This document shows, piece by piece, positions 8,391-16,842 of a stretch of 23,033 nt of DNA. Source of the DNA: Limisphaerales bacterium (GTDB lineage Bacteria; Verrucomicrobiota; Verrucomicrobiia; Limisphaerales; UBA11358). The position numbers were made by a program, and so were the translations under genes. The DNA lies in contig PKZR01000125.1 of NCBI GenBank assembly GCA_003133815.1, positions 1 through 23,033 on the forward strand, in the 5' to 3' direction. The notes under the pieces were generated by a model, which saw only the letters and a list, made by a program, of their open reading frames with translations, made no database searches and was not told where the DNA came from. Numbering within the stretch: the first letter of the stretch is position 1; each line of letters opens with the position of its first letter.

Positions 8391-8418
8391 GACGATGGGC
8401 TTGCAATCTTGCTAGTCT
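8389..8418 (+). promoter_or_regulatory. Possible promoter of the polysaccharide-export cluster
   Basis: TTGACG (8389-8394) is a good -35 match; TAGTCT (8413-8418), 18 bases on, is a weak -10. Transcription from here would leave an untranslated leader of roughly 80 bases before the barrel gene. Confidence 0.35.
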
Positions 8419-8507
8419 TCCACGTCGCTGGTCGCTGACATTTTTTGAATGGAAAAGGCGGGCCGGTTGTCAAAGCACGGTAAGCACAATAATTTGGGTG
8501 TAGATTT

Positions 8508-9785
8508 ATGAAAAAAATATTCATTTCCATTGGTTTGGCTGCGGCTGGAACTGCCAGCCTTAAAGCTGCTTATGCGCCGGACATGAGCGATACTTCTAAG
8601 TTGTGGACCGTGTCGGCCTCGCTTCGTAGTTTTTACGATGACAATTACACCACTTCGCCTGTAAAGCAGGGCAGCTTTGGCTTTCAGGTGTCCCCGCAAT
8701 TTGAATTAAATGCGCCGCTGCAGCAGACAGAGCTGGGACTTCGTTACATTTACGGGTTGTCTTATTATCAGGAGCGTGAAAATTTGGGTCAGAGCCCGAT
8801 TGACCAGACCCATCAGTTTGATTTGTGGGTGGATCATGCTTTTACCGAACGTTGGCAGGCGAGAATTCAGAATTCATTTGTTGTCGGTCAGGAACCTGAA
8901 TTGCTAACACCTGCTGGTGCGGGTGGTTCAGCCACCCTTCAGCGTGTTGAGGGAAACAACATTGTAAATACTGCGAAAATCAGCCTGACAACGGATTGGA
9001 CGCAGCTGTTTAGCACCGTTTTGTCCTATCAAAATACCTTTTACAATTATCAAAATAGTGGTGGCACAGCTGGAAATCCCAGTCTTGCCGGTCTCCTGAA
9101 CCGGGATGAAAATCTTGCTTCGCTTGATTTTCAATGGCATGCCTTGCCGACGACAACTGCATTTATTGGTTACCAATATGGGCAGATACTATATACGGGC
9201 AATGAGCCGATTGCGCAGTTTGGAGGGACAACTTACTCGAGCAGCGCGCGCGATAATCGCTCGCACTACGGATATGTCGGGGTTCAACATGAATTTCTGG
9301 ATAATTTGAGTGGAAATGCGCGCGTGGGTGTGCAATACACAAAAGATTACAATGATCCAAACGCTACATCTTCCATCGGGCCTTATGCGACCGCCTCGCT
9401 GGTTTACACCTATGCTACAGGATGTTACGCGCAGATTGGTTTGACCCACTCTAGAAATGCGACGGATCAGGCTGCTGTCAATGCTTCGTCAGGACAGCTC
9501 ACGGAGGATCAGGAATCCACTACTGTTTACGGGTCAATCAACCATCAGTTGACTTCCAAACTGACGGCCAGCGCATTGGCGAATTTTCAGGATTCTGTGT
9601 ACCACGACGGCGCTTATAACAATCAATCTGATGATGATTATAGTCTTGGTTTGAATTTGACCTATAGCTTCACTCATAACTTCTCGGCGGAAGCGGGGTA
9701 TAATTATGACGATGTGGTGTCCGGGGTTCCGGGGCTGGCTTACAATCGAAATCGTGTTTATATAGGCATTACGGCATCTTACTAG
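8508..9785 (+). CDS. Outer-membrane beta-barrel protein of the polysaccharide-export cluster
   Basis: The 425-residue protein starts with a signal peptide (MKKIFISIGLAAAGTASLKA, cleavage near residue 20-23). Throughout, it shows alternating hydrophobic/polar strands rich in Tyr, Thr and Ser, separated by polar loops. It ends in an aromatic residue (RVYIGITASY), as expected for a substrate of the BAM assembly machinery. I estimate 14-18 strands by eye, which is not a firm count. Genes like this occur beside Wza/Wzc-type genes in exopolysaccharide clusters, where they may form or assist the outer-membrane exit (compare the EpsL/BBP2_2-type barrels). That function is inferred from the neighbours, 82 bases upstream of the Wzc-like gene. 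Confidence 0.82.
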   Translation: MKKIFISIGLAAAGTASLKAAYAPDMSDTSKLWTVSASLRSFYDDNYTTSPVKQGSFGFQVSPQFELNAPLQQTELGLRYIYGLSYYQERENLGQSPIDQTHQFDLWVDHAFTERWQARIQNSFVVGQEPELLTPAGAGGSATLQRVEGNNIVNTAKISLTTDWTQLFSTVLSYQNTFYNYQNSGGTAGNPSLAGLLNRDENLASLDFQWHALPTTTAFIGYQYGQILYTGNEPIAQFGGTTYSSSARDNRSHYGYVGVQHEFLDNLSGNARVGVQYTKDYNDPNATSSIGPYATASLVYTYATGCYAQIGLTHSRNATDQAAVNASSGQLTEDQESTTVYGSINHQLTSKLTASALANFQDSVYHDGAYNNQSDDDYSLGLNLTYSFTHNFSAEAGYNYDDVVSGVPGLAYNRNRVYIGITASY

Positions 9786-9826
9786 GCAAATCGGGCGTTT
9801 CGGACAATTTTTTTGAACAATTGAAC

Positions 9827-9863
9827 GGGAGCGGGGTCACTACTCTGTCTCCCATTATTTTTT
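9827..9863 (+). terminator. Hairpin plus T-tract just upstream of the Wzc-like gene
   Basis: GGGAG (9827-9831) and CTCCC (9849-9853) can pair across a 17-base loop and are followed by ATTATTTTTT, ending five bases before the next ATG. This resembles an intrinsic terminator. If it works, it would lower expression of the kinase and export genes relative to the barrel gene. The short stem and long loop make it uncertain. Confidence 0.35.
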
Positions 9864-9867
9864 ACAT

Positions 9868-12042
9868 ATGGAACCAGCAAAAACCCAGCCGTCGCAGGAA
9901 GCCTCTCTGCACTTTCTCGATTACTGGCGCATTATTCGGATTCGCAAGACGATCATCATCACCGTTTTCCTGATCACCACCATCATTGCCACGGTGGTAA
10001 CGTTTCTTTTGCCGGCATCCTACGCCAGCACGGCTCGCATCAAGATTGAAAATGACAGCCCGGATATTACGCCAATTAGTGGCGGAATGTCGTATTCCCC
10101 TTATGATGCATATTACATCCAGACCGAATTTGAAATTATGCAATCCGAACTGGTTCTTGGTCGGCTGATCAGCAAGCTGAACTTGAACGAAGAGTGGGGC
10201 AAGAAATACAACGGTAATACACCGCTTAAAACGGATGAAACCATGGAGCTTCTCAAAGGACGAATGCGTTTGAGTCCTGAACGTAATACAAAGCTCATTG
10301 ACATCACGATATACAGCGAAGACAGGGATGATGCCGCCCGTCTGGCGAACGGTATCGCCGAGGCCTATCGCGATTACAGGACCAGCCTAAATACAGAGCA
10401 TACCACAAATGGCATCAGTGTTTTGGAGCAAGGATTCCAAGCGGAGGACGAGCAAATTCAAGCTATGCAGACGAATGTGGACTTTCTGCGCACGAATTTG
10501 AACATCGTTGATTTCGACCCGAACTCAGTCGGTCCCAGCCCCACGATAAGTCAAGCGGACTTGCAGCGTTACAACGACCAGAAGATTGAACGTGAAAGCA
10601 CTTATGTGCAGGACGAAAAAAAATATACCGAACTGACGAACTATGACAAGGTCAAGCTGCGCGATGTCCTGCCTACGATTTCCCCTGATGTGGCGCTGTC
10701 CGATTTGTTGAGCAACCTGCATTTGTCAGAACAGAAGCTCGTCCAGATGACCAACGATTTGGGTTTGGAAAATCCCCAAGTCATCAATCTCCAATCTTTG
10801 ATTGATAAATTGAACACACAGATTGATGACCGTGTTGATGGCATCATGGCTGGCCTTGACAGCCAGTTGAAATCGGAGAAGGCGTCTCTCGATGTACTCA
10901 CCGCCACGGTTCAAGACGCTGTGGATAAAGACCGGGCGGAAGCCGAAAGGGGGCAGCCCTATTGGGAGGCAAAGCAGAAACTTGAAAGCATGCAGGAGTT
11001 TCACAAGCTGCTTCAGGCGAAAATTGCTTCGGACAAACTCGACCTGACTCTTCCCAAGACATCCATGGTTGAAATTGTTGATCCAGCCAAACCAGGTAGA
11101 GATCCCGTACGACCCAACAAAACATTGAATATCATCTTGGGCATCGTCATTGGGTTGGCCGTCGGTGTCGGTTTGGCGTTCTTCATCGAGTATCTCGATA
11201 CCAGTGTCAAAACGATCGACGATGTCGAACGCGCTTTCCAAGCGCCCGTGCTGGGTGTCATCCCGCAAAACGTCGGTTATCTCGTAGATGAAAAAGGTGG
11301 CGAAAACCGCCACGCCGAAGCCTATCGTGTCCTGCACACAAATCTTCTCTTTTCCCGCAAGAATGAACAGCTCAACACGATTGTCGTTGTCAGTGCCGGT
11401 GCTGGCGAAGGCAAGTCCACAACCACATTGAATCTGGCCACGGTGTTCGCCCAGGGAAACAAGCGCGTGCTGGTCGTGGATTCCGACTTGCGCCGCCCCA
11501 CGCTTCACAAGCTCCTGCACGTTGCCAACAACCTTGGTTTGACAAATTATCTGCTCAAACAGAACACCCTTGAAGAGATCATCCAGACCACACCCGTGCC
11601 CACGCTCCATTTTATGGCCAGCGGCAAGCTGCCGAGCGGCTCCATGGGCATTCTCGGATCGGCCCAAATGAAGGAGATGATCACAGAATTGAAGAAGCGG
11701 TATGACTATATCTTCTTCGACTCGCCTCCTATCTTGGGTGTAAGTGATGCCTCGATTTTGGCCAGTGAAGTGGATATTGTGCTGCAAGTCATCCAATACC
11801 GCCGTTATCCCCAGCCCATGAACTTGCGCGCCAAGCAACTCATTGAAAAAGTCGGCGGCAATTTCGTCGGAATCGTCCTGAACAACATTAATATGTCACA
11901 GGACGAAAGCTACTACTATTACAGCGGCTATTACCACGACTATTATTATTCACGCAGCGAAGATTCTCAAGAGGCCGCTGTAAAAGACTCAAATGCACCC
12001 CCCGGCGACGCCGACGGGACAGGCATCAAACAAAAATATTGA
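9868..12042 (+). CDS. Polysaccharide co-polymerase with tyrosine autokinase (Wzc-like)
   Basis: This inner-membrane protein combines a Wzz-type chain-length domain with a bacterial tyrosine (BY) kinase, controlling polymer length and export through cycles of autophosphorylation. It has 724 residues. The first membrane helix is at about 28-50 (IIITVFLITTIIATVVTFLL). A long periplasmic, partly coiled-coil region runs to about 418, and a second helix lies at 421-440 after the proline-bearing DPVRPNKTLN. The cytoplasmic kinase has Walker A AGAGEGKS (510-517), Walker A' VLVVDSD (534-540) and Walker B YIFFDSPP (614-621). The tail carries a dense tyrosine cluster (about 682-694) and a C-terminal Tyr, the expected phosphorylation sites. 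The Wza-like gene starts 32 bases downstream. No clear ribosome binding site precedes the ATG. Confidence 0.95.
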   Translation: MEPAKTQPSQEASLHFLDYWRIIRIRKTIIITVFLITTIIATVVTFLLPASYASTARIKIENDSPDITPISGGMSYSPYDAYYIQTEFEIMQSELVLGRLISKLNLNEEWGKKYNGNTPLKTDETMELLKGRMRLSPERNTKLIDITIYSEDRDDAARLANGIAEAYRDYRTSLNTEHTTNGISVLEQGFQAEDEQIQAMQTNVDFLRTNLNIVDFDPNSVGPSPTISQADLQRYNDQKIERESTYVQDEKKYTELTNYDKVKLRDVLPTISPDVALSDLLSNLHLSEQKLVQMTNDLGLENPQVINLQSLIDKLNTQIDDRVDGIMAGLDSQLKSEKASLDVLTATVQDAVDKDRAEAERGQPYWEAKQKLESMQEFHKLLQAKIASDKLDLTLPKTSMVEIVDPAKPGRDPVRPNKTLNIILGIVIGLAVGVGLAFFIEYLDTSVKTIDDVERAFQAPVLGVIPQNVGYLVDEKGGENRHAEAYRVLHTNLLFSRKNEQLNTIVVVSAGAGEGKSTTTLNLATVFAQGNKRVLVVDSDLRRPTLHKLLHVANNLGLTNYLLKQNTLEEIIQTTPVPTLHFMASGKLPSGSMGILGSAQMKEMITELKKRYDYIFFDSPPILGVSDASILASEVDIVLQVIQYRRYPQPMNLRAKQLIEKVGGNFVGIVLNNINMSQDESYYYYSGYYHDYYYSRSEDSQEAAVKDSNAPPGDADGTGIKQKY

Positions 12043-12074
12043 TTGCGTCTGCACTTTCGCAAGGATTAGAGCCA

Positions 12075-12728
12075 ATGAAATTATTTTTTAATGGATTGTT
12101 CATGTCAGGACTGGTGGCCGCCTGTGTCATTTTCACCGGCTGCAATAACTTGCCAACGAAAAGTGATCCGCTTTTTTCTTCGCCTCCAAAACCACGTGTT
12201 TTTACTGGACAACCTTCGCCCCTAGACAGCCAGAACAATGCGGATGTTGCCCGCTTCCGGGTCGGCGACACCGTGGTGGTCTCATTTTCCGGTACATCCG
12301 AATATATAATTCCTGACCACGAGGAAGGCGTCAAGGAAGATGGCTACATCACGCTCGACTTAATCGGAAAAATCTATGCGCTCGGTAAAACTACTGGTGA
12401 ATTGCAGAACGAAATCCAGACCAACTATGTCCCCAAATTTTATAGACGCCTTACCGTCACCGTAAAATCGCCGACCGACCGTGTCTATTACGTCGGAGGG
12501 CAGGTTAATCATCCGGGTGTTCAGAGTTATCTTGGAGACACCACGGTCAGCAAAGCCATTCAGGCGGCTGGAGACTTCACCGATTTTGCCAGCCATACCG
12601 TCACGCTCACCCGTGCCAATAATGGCGGGCGTGTCCAGGTCAACGTGGACAAAGTGCTCGCGGGCAAGGAAGTGGACCCTGCGGTTTATCCCGGCGACCA
12701 GATTGACGTGCAGCGCAGCATCTTTTGA
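12075..12728 (+). CDS. Wza-like polysaccharide export lipoprotein (short)
   Basis: An outer-membrane polysaccharide export protein of 217 residues. A lipoprotein signal peptide ends in IFTGC, so C23 is the likely lipidated residue. The Poly_export domain follows (about 58-130: FRVGDTVVVSFSGTSEY, DGYITLDLIGKIYALGKT). Then comes one SLBB-type domain (about 135-212: VYYVGGQVNHPGVQSY, ending VYPGDQIDVQ). E. coli Wza is far longer and adds a C-terminal amphipathic helix that forms its outer-membrane ring; that part is absent here. The separate barrel upstream may supply the exit. The ATG at 12075 has AAGGA nine bases upstream; the frame extends to a TTG further up that I rejected. The stop overlaps the FHA gene start. 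Confidence 0.9.
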   Translation: MKLFFNGLFMSGLVAACVIFTGCNNLPTKSDPLFSSPPKPRVFTGQPSPLDSQNNADVARFRVGDTVVVSFSGTSEYIIPDHEEGVKEDGYITLDLIGKIYALGKTTGELQNEIQTNYVPKFYRRLTVTVKSPTDRVYYVGGQVNHPGVQSYLGDTTVSKAIQAAGDFTDFASHTVTLTRANNGGRVQVNVDKVLAGKEVDPAVYPGDQIDVQRSIF

Positions 12729-13117
12729 TGATTCAACTCGACATACTTTCCGGGAAAAAAGCGGGCTCACAATCAATGGCCCGCTATTTTCCTTTCCGCA
12801 TAGGGAGGGCTGCGGGAAATGATCTCCAACTCGAAGATGATGGCATTTGGGACCAGCACCTCGTCTTGGAATTTCAAAAACAGAATGGTTTCAGCCTTGA
12901 GTGTTGCCCAAATGCGCTTGTCACTGTCAACGGTGAATCCGTCAGGAACAAAATCCTTCGCAACGGTGACACCATCACCATCGGCTCCGCCCGGCTGCAA
13001 TTTTGGCTTGCCGTCGCAATGCAACGCGGCCTGAGCGTCCGCGAAAACTTTGTCTGGGCGCTTTTGATTTTCATCACCTTGGGCCAGCTAATTTTAATTT
13101 GCTGGTTGTTTCGCTGA
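12728..13117 (+). CDS. FHA-domain protein with C-terminal membrane anchor
   Basis: A 129-residue protein whose first ~95 residues form a forkhead-associated domain, a fold that normally binds phosphothreonine peptides. Visible are the core FRIGRAAGNDLQLED (23-37) and, later, VTVNGESVRNKILRNGDTITIGS (N68, then the final strands). The usual S-R-x-H motif is replaced by WDQH (41-44): the histidine is kept, but the phosphate-contacting Ser and Arg are not. A single hydrophobic helix (about 108-128, FVWALLIFITLGQLILICWLF) ends the protein, so it is probably tail-anchored with the FHA domain in the cytoplasm. Its start overlaps the wza-like stop by one base (TGATG). Next to a BY-kinase it may sense or regulate export; that is inference. 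Confidence 0.85.
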   Translation: MIQLDILSGKKAGSQSMARYFPFRIGRAAGNDLQLEDDGIWDQHLVLEFQKQNGFSLECCPNALVTVNGESVRNKILRNGDTITIGSARLQFWLAVAMQRGLSVRENFVWALLIFITLGQLILICWLFR

Positions 13118-13174
13118 TTTTTCAATTCTCTCAGTGGGAAACGAGGATGAGGATAAAATGATGAAAGGTTGGGT

Positions 13175-14731
13175 TCAATGCCGGAAATGCCGCGCACCGG
13201 TGAACGCCATTGCCATCCCACGTTCGTCAGCCGCCGCGATCACTTCCGCATCACGCATCGAGCCGCCCGGTTGGACTGCCGCCTTCGCGCCAGCTTCTCC
13301 CGCCGCGATCAAACCGTCGGCGAATGGAAAAAATGCGTCGCTGCAAACCACGCTTCCTGTGAGCGATAGTTTTGCCTCGCCGGCCTTCCAAACTGCGATG
13401 CGGCTCGCGTCCACCCGGCTCATCTGTCCGGCACCGACGCCCAATGTTCTGTCCGCACCTGCATAAACAATCGCGTTCGACTTGACGTGCTTGACGACGC
13501 GCCAGCCAAAAAGCATCGCGTTCAATTCGGCTTCCGTTGGCTGCCGCTTCGTCACGATTTTCAAATCCGCACATGTTACGATTTTCAAATCCCGCTCCTG
13601 CATAAGGAAGGAATCTGCGCCGACGCTCCGCACGTCGAATCGCGAGGCTTCCCCTGGCGGTTTCAAAATTTTCATCAGCCGAAGATTTTTCTTTTTCTGC
13701 AAAACTTCAAGCGCCTCGGGCGAAAAATCAGGGGCGACAATCACCTCGCTGAAAATTTCCGCAATCGCCCCCGCGCAATCGCCGTCGAGAATTTTATTTA
13801 TCGCGATGATCCCGCCAAACGGCGCCTGCCTGTCCGTCGAAAAAGCCTTGTCCCACGCCTCGCGCAAATTTTCCCCCTGTCCTACGCCGCACGGGTTTGT
13901 ATGCTTCAAAATCGCCAGCGTTGGCTGGTCCTTTTCAAACTCGGAAATCAAGCTCGCCGCCGCCGTCAGGTCCAGAATATTGTTGTAGGAAAGTTCTTTG
14001 CCGTGAAGCTGCTGGAAAAATTTATTAAAATGTCCGAAAAGTGCCGCCTTTTGGTGCGGGTTTTCGCCGTAACGCAGCTTTTGCGCGAGGCCGGCGTTGA
14101 TGTAGAGCCTGTTCGAGCATGCCGCATTTTCATCATCAGTCGCAAACACCTTGTTGAGATGAACCGCAATGGAGGCGTCATAAGCCGAAGTCCATCCAAA
14201 AACTTTCGCGGCGAGTTTGCGGCGCAATTCCAAGGTCGTGTTGCCGTTTTCTGAAATTTGCTTTGCAACTTTGTCGTAATCCAGCGGGTCAACCACGACA
14301 GTGACGCTGTCATGGTTTTTCGCCGCGCTGCGCAGCATCGAAGGGCCCCCGATGTCTATGTTTTCAATCGCGTCATGCAAGCTCACGTCGGGTTTGGCAA
14401 CCGTCGCCTCGAACGGATAAAGGTTCACGACGACGAGATCAATCGGCAAAATGCCGTGTTTTTTCACTGCATTCTCGTGGGATTCGTTGCCGCGGATGAA
14501 AAGCAGTCCGCCGTGGACTTTTGGGTGCAAGGTTTTTACGCGGCCATCCAGCATTTCAGGAAAGCCCGTGCATTCGCTGATGTCCTTCACGGTGAGTCCT
14601 GCTTCGCGTAATGCTTTTGCCGTGCCGCCGGTGGAAATGATTTCAATTCCCGCTTGCGCTAGAATCTGTGCAAAGGGAATCAAGCCTGTTTTGTCTGAAA
14701 CTGAAATGAGTGCGCGTTGGACTTTTGGCAT
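13175..14731 (-). CDS. purH: Bifunctional AICAR formyltransferase/IMP cyclohydrolase PurH
   Basis: PurH performs the last two steps of purine synthesis, formylating AICAR with 10-formyl-tetrahydrofolate and closing the ring to IMP. The protein has 518 residues from the ATG at 14729-14731; a TTG three codons upstream is less likely. The N-terminal MGS-like cyclohydrolase domain shows SVSDKTGL, STGGTAKAL (33-41) and DGRVKTLHPKVHGG (62-75). The transformylase domain has the catalytic KHTNPCG (K276, H277), AFGGIIAINK and DAFFPFADG. The C-terminus ends RHFRH, as in E. coli. The gene lies 55 bases after the TolC-family gene on the same strand and may share its transcript. It converges with the FHA gene across a gap of about 57 bases in which I see no clear terminator. 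Confidence 0.97.
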   Translation of the reverse strand: MPKVQRALISVSDKTGLIPFAQILAQAGIEIISTGGTAKALREAGLTVKDISECTGFPEMLDGRVKTLHPKVHGGLLFIRGNESHENAVKKHGILPIDLVVVNLYPFEATVAKPDVSLHDAIENIDIGGPSMLRSAAKNHDSVTVVVDPLDYDKVAKQISENGNTTLELRRKLAAKVFGWTSAYDASIAVHLNKVFATDDENAACSNRLYINAGLAQKLRYGENPHQKAALFGHFNKFFQQLHGKELSYNNILDLTAAASLISEFEKDQPTLAILKHTNPCGVGQGENLREAWDKAFSTDRQAPFGGIIAINKILDGDCAGAIAEIFSEVIVAPDFSPEALEVLQKKKNLRLMKILKPPGEASRFDVRSVGADSFLMQERDLKIVTCADLKIVTKRQPTEAELNAMLFGWRVVKHVKSNAIVYAGADRTLGVGAGQMSRVDASRIAVWKAGEAKLSLTGSVVCSDAFFPFADGLIAAGEAGAKAAVQPGGSMRDAEVIAAADERGMAMAFTGARHFRH

Positions 14732-14786
14732 ATCCCGCAAACTCTTTCAAAATTTCAGCCGGTTCGCAATTCAAACCGTCGCGGAA

Positions 14787-16154
14787 TTATTTTGCCGAAG
14801 CGGCATCGACCATGTCTTCGCCGATGGCGCGCTGAAGTTTCGCGCGCGCGGTGTCGTAGTCGTGCAATGCCTGGATTTGCGTCGTGCGCGCCTGTGTAAG
14901 CGCGGTTTCGGAATCGAGCACGTCAAGCTGAGTGCCGGTGCCGGCGTCGGCGCGCGACTTGGCCTCGCGCAAAGCCTCATCGGCTTCCTCCTGCACTTTT
15001 TCCTGCGAATCCAAAACTTCCTTTGCCTCGATGAAATCAGAATAATCCGTGCGCACCTCGAGCTCAATCTGGCGCGACTGGTCGGTCAAATCGTTTTCCG
15101 ATTTTTCGTAAAGAGACTTCGCCTGCACGACTTTGCCGTGCGTGAGCATCCCGTCAAAAATGTCCCATTGCAATTGTGCGCCAGCGTTCCAGCCGCTGAT
15201 GTCATGATCCAATTCAACGGGCGGCGTGAACTGTGCGTTATACCAGCCGTAGCCGGCGAAAACCGAAACAGTCGGCTTGTAGCCAGACTTGGCGCTCGTT
15301 ACGTTGAGTCGCTGCAACTCCTCTGTTTTTCTCAGTGCGATGAGTTCGGAACGTTTGCCCAACGCCTGCTGGATCGCGTCGGGCAGATTCACTTCAAACG
15401 GCGCGTTGTCCAGTGAATCGCTTAAATTCAGCGGAACATCCTCCCAAATCTCGCGGGGCAGATTGTAGCCAAGCAGATTCGACAAATTGTTTTTGGCGAT
15501 GCGATAATTGTTTTTCGCTTGGATCAAATTCGGACGCTCATTTGCGACGGCGACATCCGCCCGTAGCAAGTTGAACTTGGGTACCGTGCCTGCGTCGAGC
15601 CTGTGCTGCTGGTCTTCAAACTCCTTCTGTAAAAGATTCACCGACGCCTCGTGGACGGTGATTTGCTGCGCGGCGAGAAGTGTGTCGTAATATGCCAGAC
15701 GCACGCTCAGCAGTGTGTCGGCGACGGTGGTTTGATATTGCGCCAGCGCCTGCTGTTTGGTCGCGCTCGCCGCCCGCAAAGCCGCGACTATTTTTCCACC
15801 CGAATAAATGGACTGAACAATCTGTATTCCCGCGTTCCAGCTTTGATTCGGCTGCGACGTACCGGGAAAACTTTCAATCGCGTTCGGGTCGGTGTATTTG
15901 TATTGCCCGGTCGCCGTCAGTTGCGGCAGCGCGACGGCGCGCGTCTGCACGACCACGCCCAGCGATGCTTCGAGGTCGTTTTTCGCCTTTAGAATCGAGG
16001 CGTTCTGCTGAAGCGCCAGATTCAAACTTTGCAGCAGTGACAGCGGCTGTGAAATCCACGCAGGCGAATTGGTGTCTGCATTTTGAGCGAGGGCATTCCA
16101 TTTTCCAGCGAAGCAGATCAGAGACAGTGACAAAACAATTTTGATTTTTTTCAT
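14787..16154 (-). CDS. TolC-family outer-membrane efflux protein
   Basis: A TolC-type channel of 455 residues. TolC trimers span the outer membrane and the periplasm and dock onto inner-membrane pumps. A signal peptide (MKKIKIVLSLSLICFAGKWNALA, cleavage near residue 23-24) is followed by two OEP repeats. The first has LNLALQQNASILKAKNDLEAS and long heptad-like helices; the second has the parallel GAQLQWDIFDGMLTHGKVVQAK and ends in coiled-coil sequence (DSETALTQARTTQIQALHDYDTARAKLQRAIG). It starts 11 bases after the TetR-type regulator on the same strand and is divergent from the HlyD/ABC genes. The simplest reading is that it serves that pump under the same regulator. Whether it does is not shown by sequence alone. 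Confidence 0.93.
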   Translation of the reverse strand: MKKIKIVLSLSLICFAGKWNALAQNADTNSPAWISQPLSLLQSLNLALQQNASILKAKNDLEASLGVVVQTRAVALPQLTATGQYKYTDPNAIESFPGTSQPNQSWNAGIQIVQSIYSGGKIVAALRAASATKQQALAQYQTTVADTLLSVRLAYYDTLLAAQQITVHEASVNLLQKEFEDQQHRLDAGTVPKFNLLRADVAVANERPNLIQAKNNYRIAKNNLSNLLGYNLPREIWEDVPLNLSDSLDNAPFEVNLPDAIQQALGKRSELIALRKTEELQRLNVTSAKSGYKPTVSVFAGYGWYNAQFTPPVELDHDISGWNAGAQLQWDIFDGMLTHGKVVQAKSLYEKSENDLTDQSRQIELEVRTDYSDFIEAKEVLDSQEKVQEEADEALREAKSRADAGTGTQLDVLDSETALTQARTTQIQALHDYDTARAKLQRAIGEDMVDAASAK

Positions 16155-16165
16155 GAGTTAAGTTT

Positions 16166-16831
16166 TTAACGTTTCGCAGTGGGCAGGTGTTTCATCGCTG
16201 CCAGCGAAAATTTTGTGATGTGGTCGGCGAGATGTTCGATGCTTGCGGCGTCCTGTGGCAGCTCATTGGGAATCAGCCGTGTCACAACCGGACGGCAATG
16301 ATGGTAAAAAACGCACTGGCTTACGACGCTGAAACTGCACAACCGCACGCGTTCGTCGTTCATCGGTAGGTCCATGATCTCCGAGACGATTTGCCAAAGC
16401 TGGCTTGCCATTGGGCGGATGCGCTCCTCGATTAGCGAATCCATCGCTTCGGTTGGTTCGATCATCTCGCGCAGCATGACTTTCCCATGCCATGATGTCG
16501 GGCCTTTGTCAAAAATCCGCAGCAGCAATGAATGGACGAACGCGCGCAGTTTCTTCTCCGGCGGCGCATCTGCGGGGACACCCATCAGCGGCGGATATTT
16601 TTCCAAAGCCTTGCCGTGCGAATAGCGCAGCACTTCGAGATAAAGCGTTTCCTTATCGCCAAAATGGTAGTTGATTGCGGCGATGTTTGCGCCCGCGCGC
16701 CGACAAATCTCACGCACCGTCGCATCGCGGAAACCGACTTCCGCAAAAACCGCGCCCGCCGCGTCCAGCAGATGGTGGCGCGTTTCATCCGCGCTGGCTT
16801 CGGCGAATTCAGTGGGCATATTTAATTTCAT
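16166..16831 (-). CDS. TetR/AcrR-family regulator, CecR-like
   Basis: A 221-residue regulator with the TetR helix-turn-helix at about 38-60 (TVREICRRAGANIAAINYHFGDKE), preceded by the usual first helix (LLDAAGAVFAEVGF). The C-terminal ligand domain, with KVMLREMIEPTEAMDSL and SQCVFYHHCRPVV, resembles the E. coli CecR (YbiH) group, which represses the ybhGFSR MFP-ABC exporter. Here the same gene types lie divergently next door, supporting local control. A start at the second Met (16817-16819) is also possible and would leave a leader if the promoter proposed here is right. A perfect palindrome sits 17 bases upstream of the chosen start. The inducing ligand is unknown. Confidence 0.9.
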   Translation of the reverse strand: MKLNMPTEFAEASADETRHHLLDAAGAVFAEVGFRDATVREICRRAGANIAAINYHFGDKETLYLEVLRYSHGKALEKYPPLMGVPADAPPEKKLRAFVHSLLLRIFDKGPTSWHGKVMLREMIEPTEAMDSLIEERIRPMASQLWQIVSEIMDLPMNDERVRLCSFSVVSQCVFYHHCRPVVTRLIPNELPQDAASIEHLADHITKFSLAAMKHLPTAKR

Positions 16832-16842
16832 GGTTCAAACAC

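Noticed and set aside
10726..11838. 370-codon open frame on the minus strand opposite the Wzc-like gene
   Set aside because: It lies wholly inside a gene with clear kinase and Wzz motifs. Its translation shows no recognisable domain, so it is an antisense shadow.
13487..15416. Plus-strand frames of 255 and 321 codons opposite purH and the TolC gene
   Set aside because: They overlap well-supported genes on the other strand, and the translations are low in recognisable structure.
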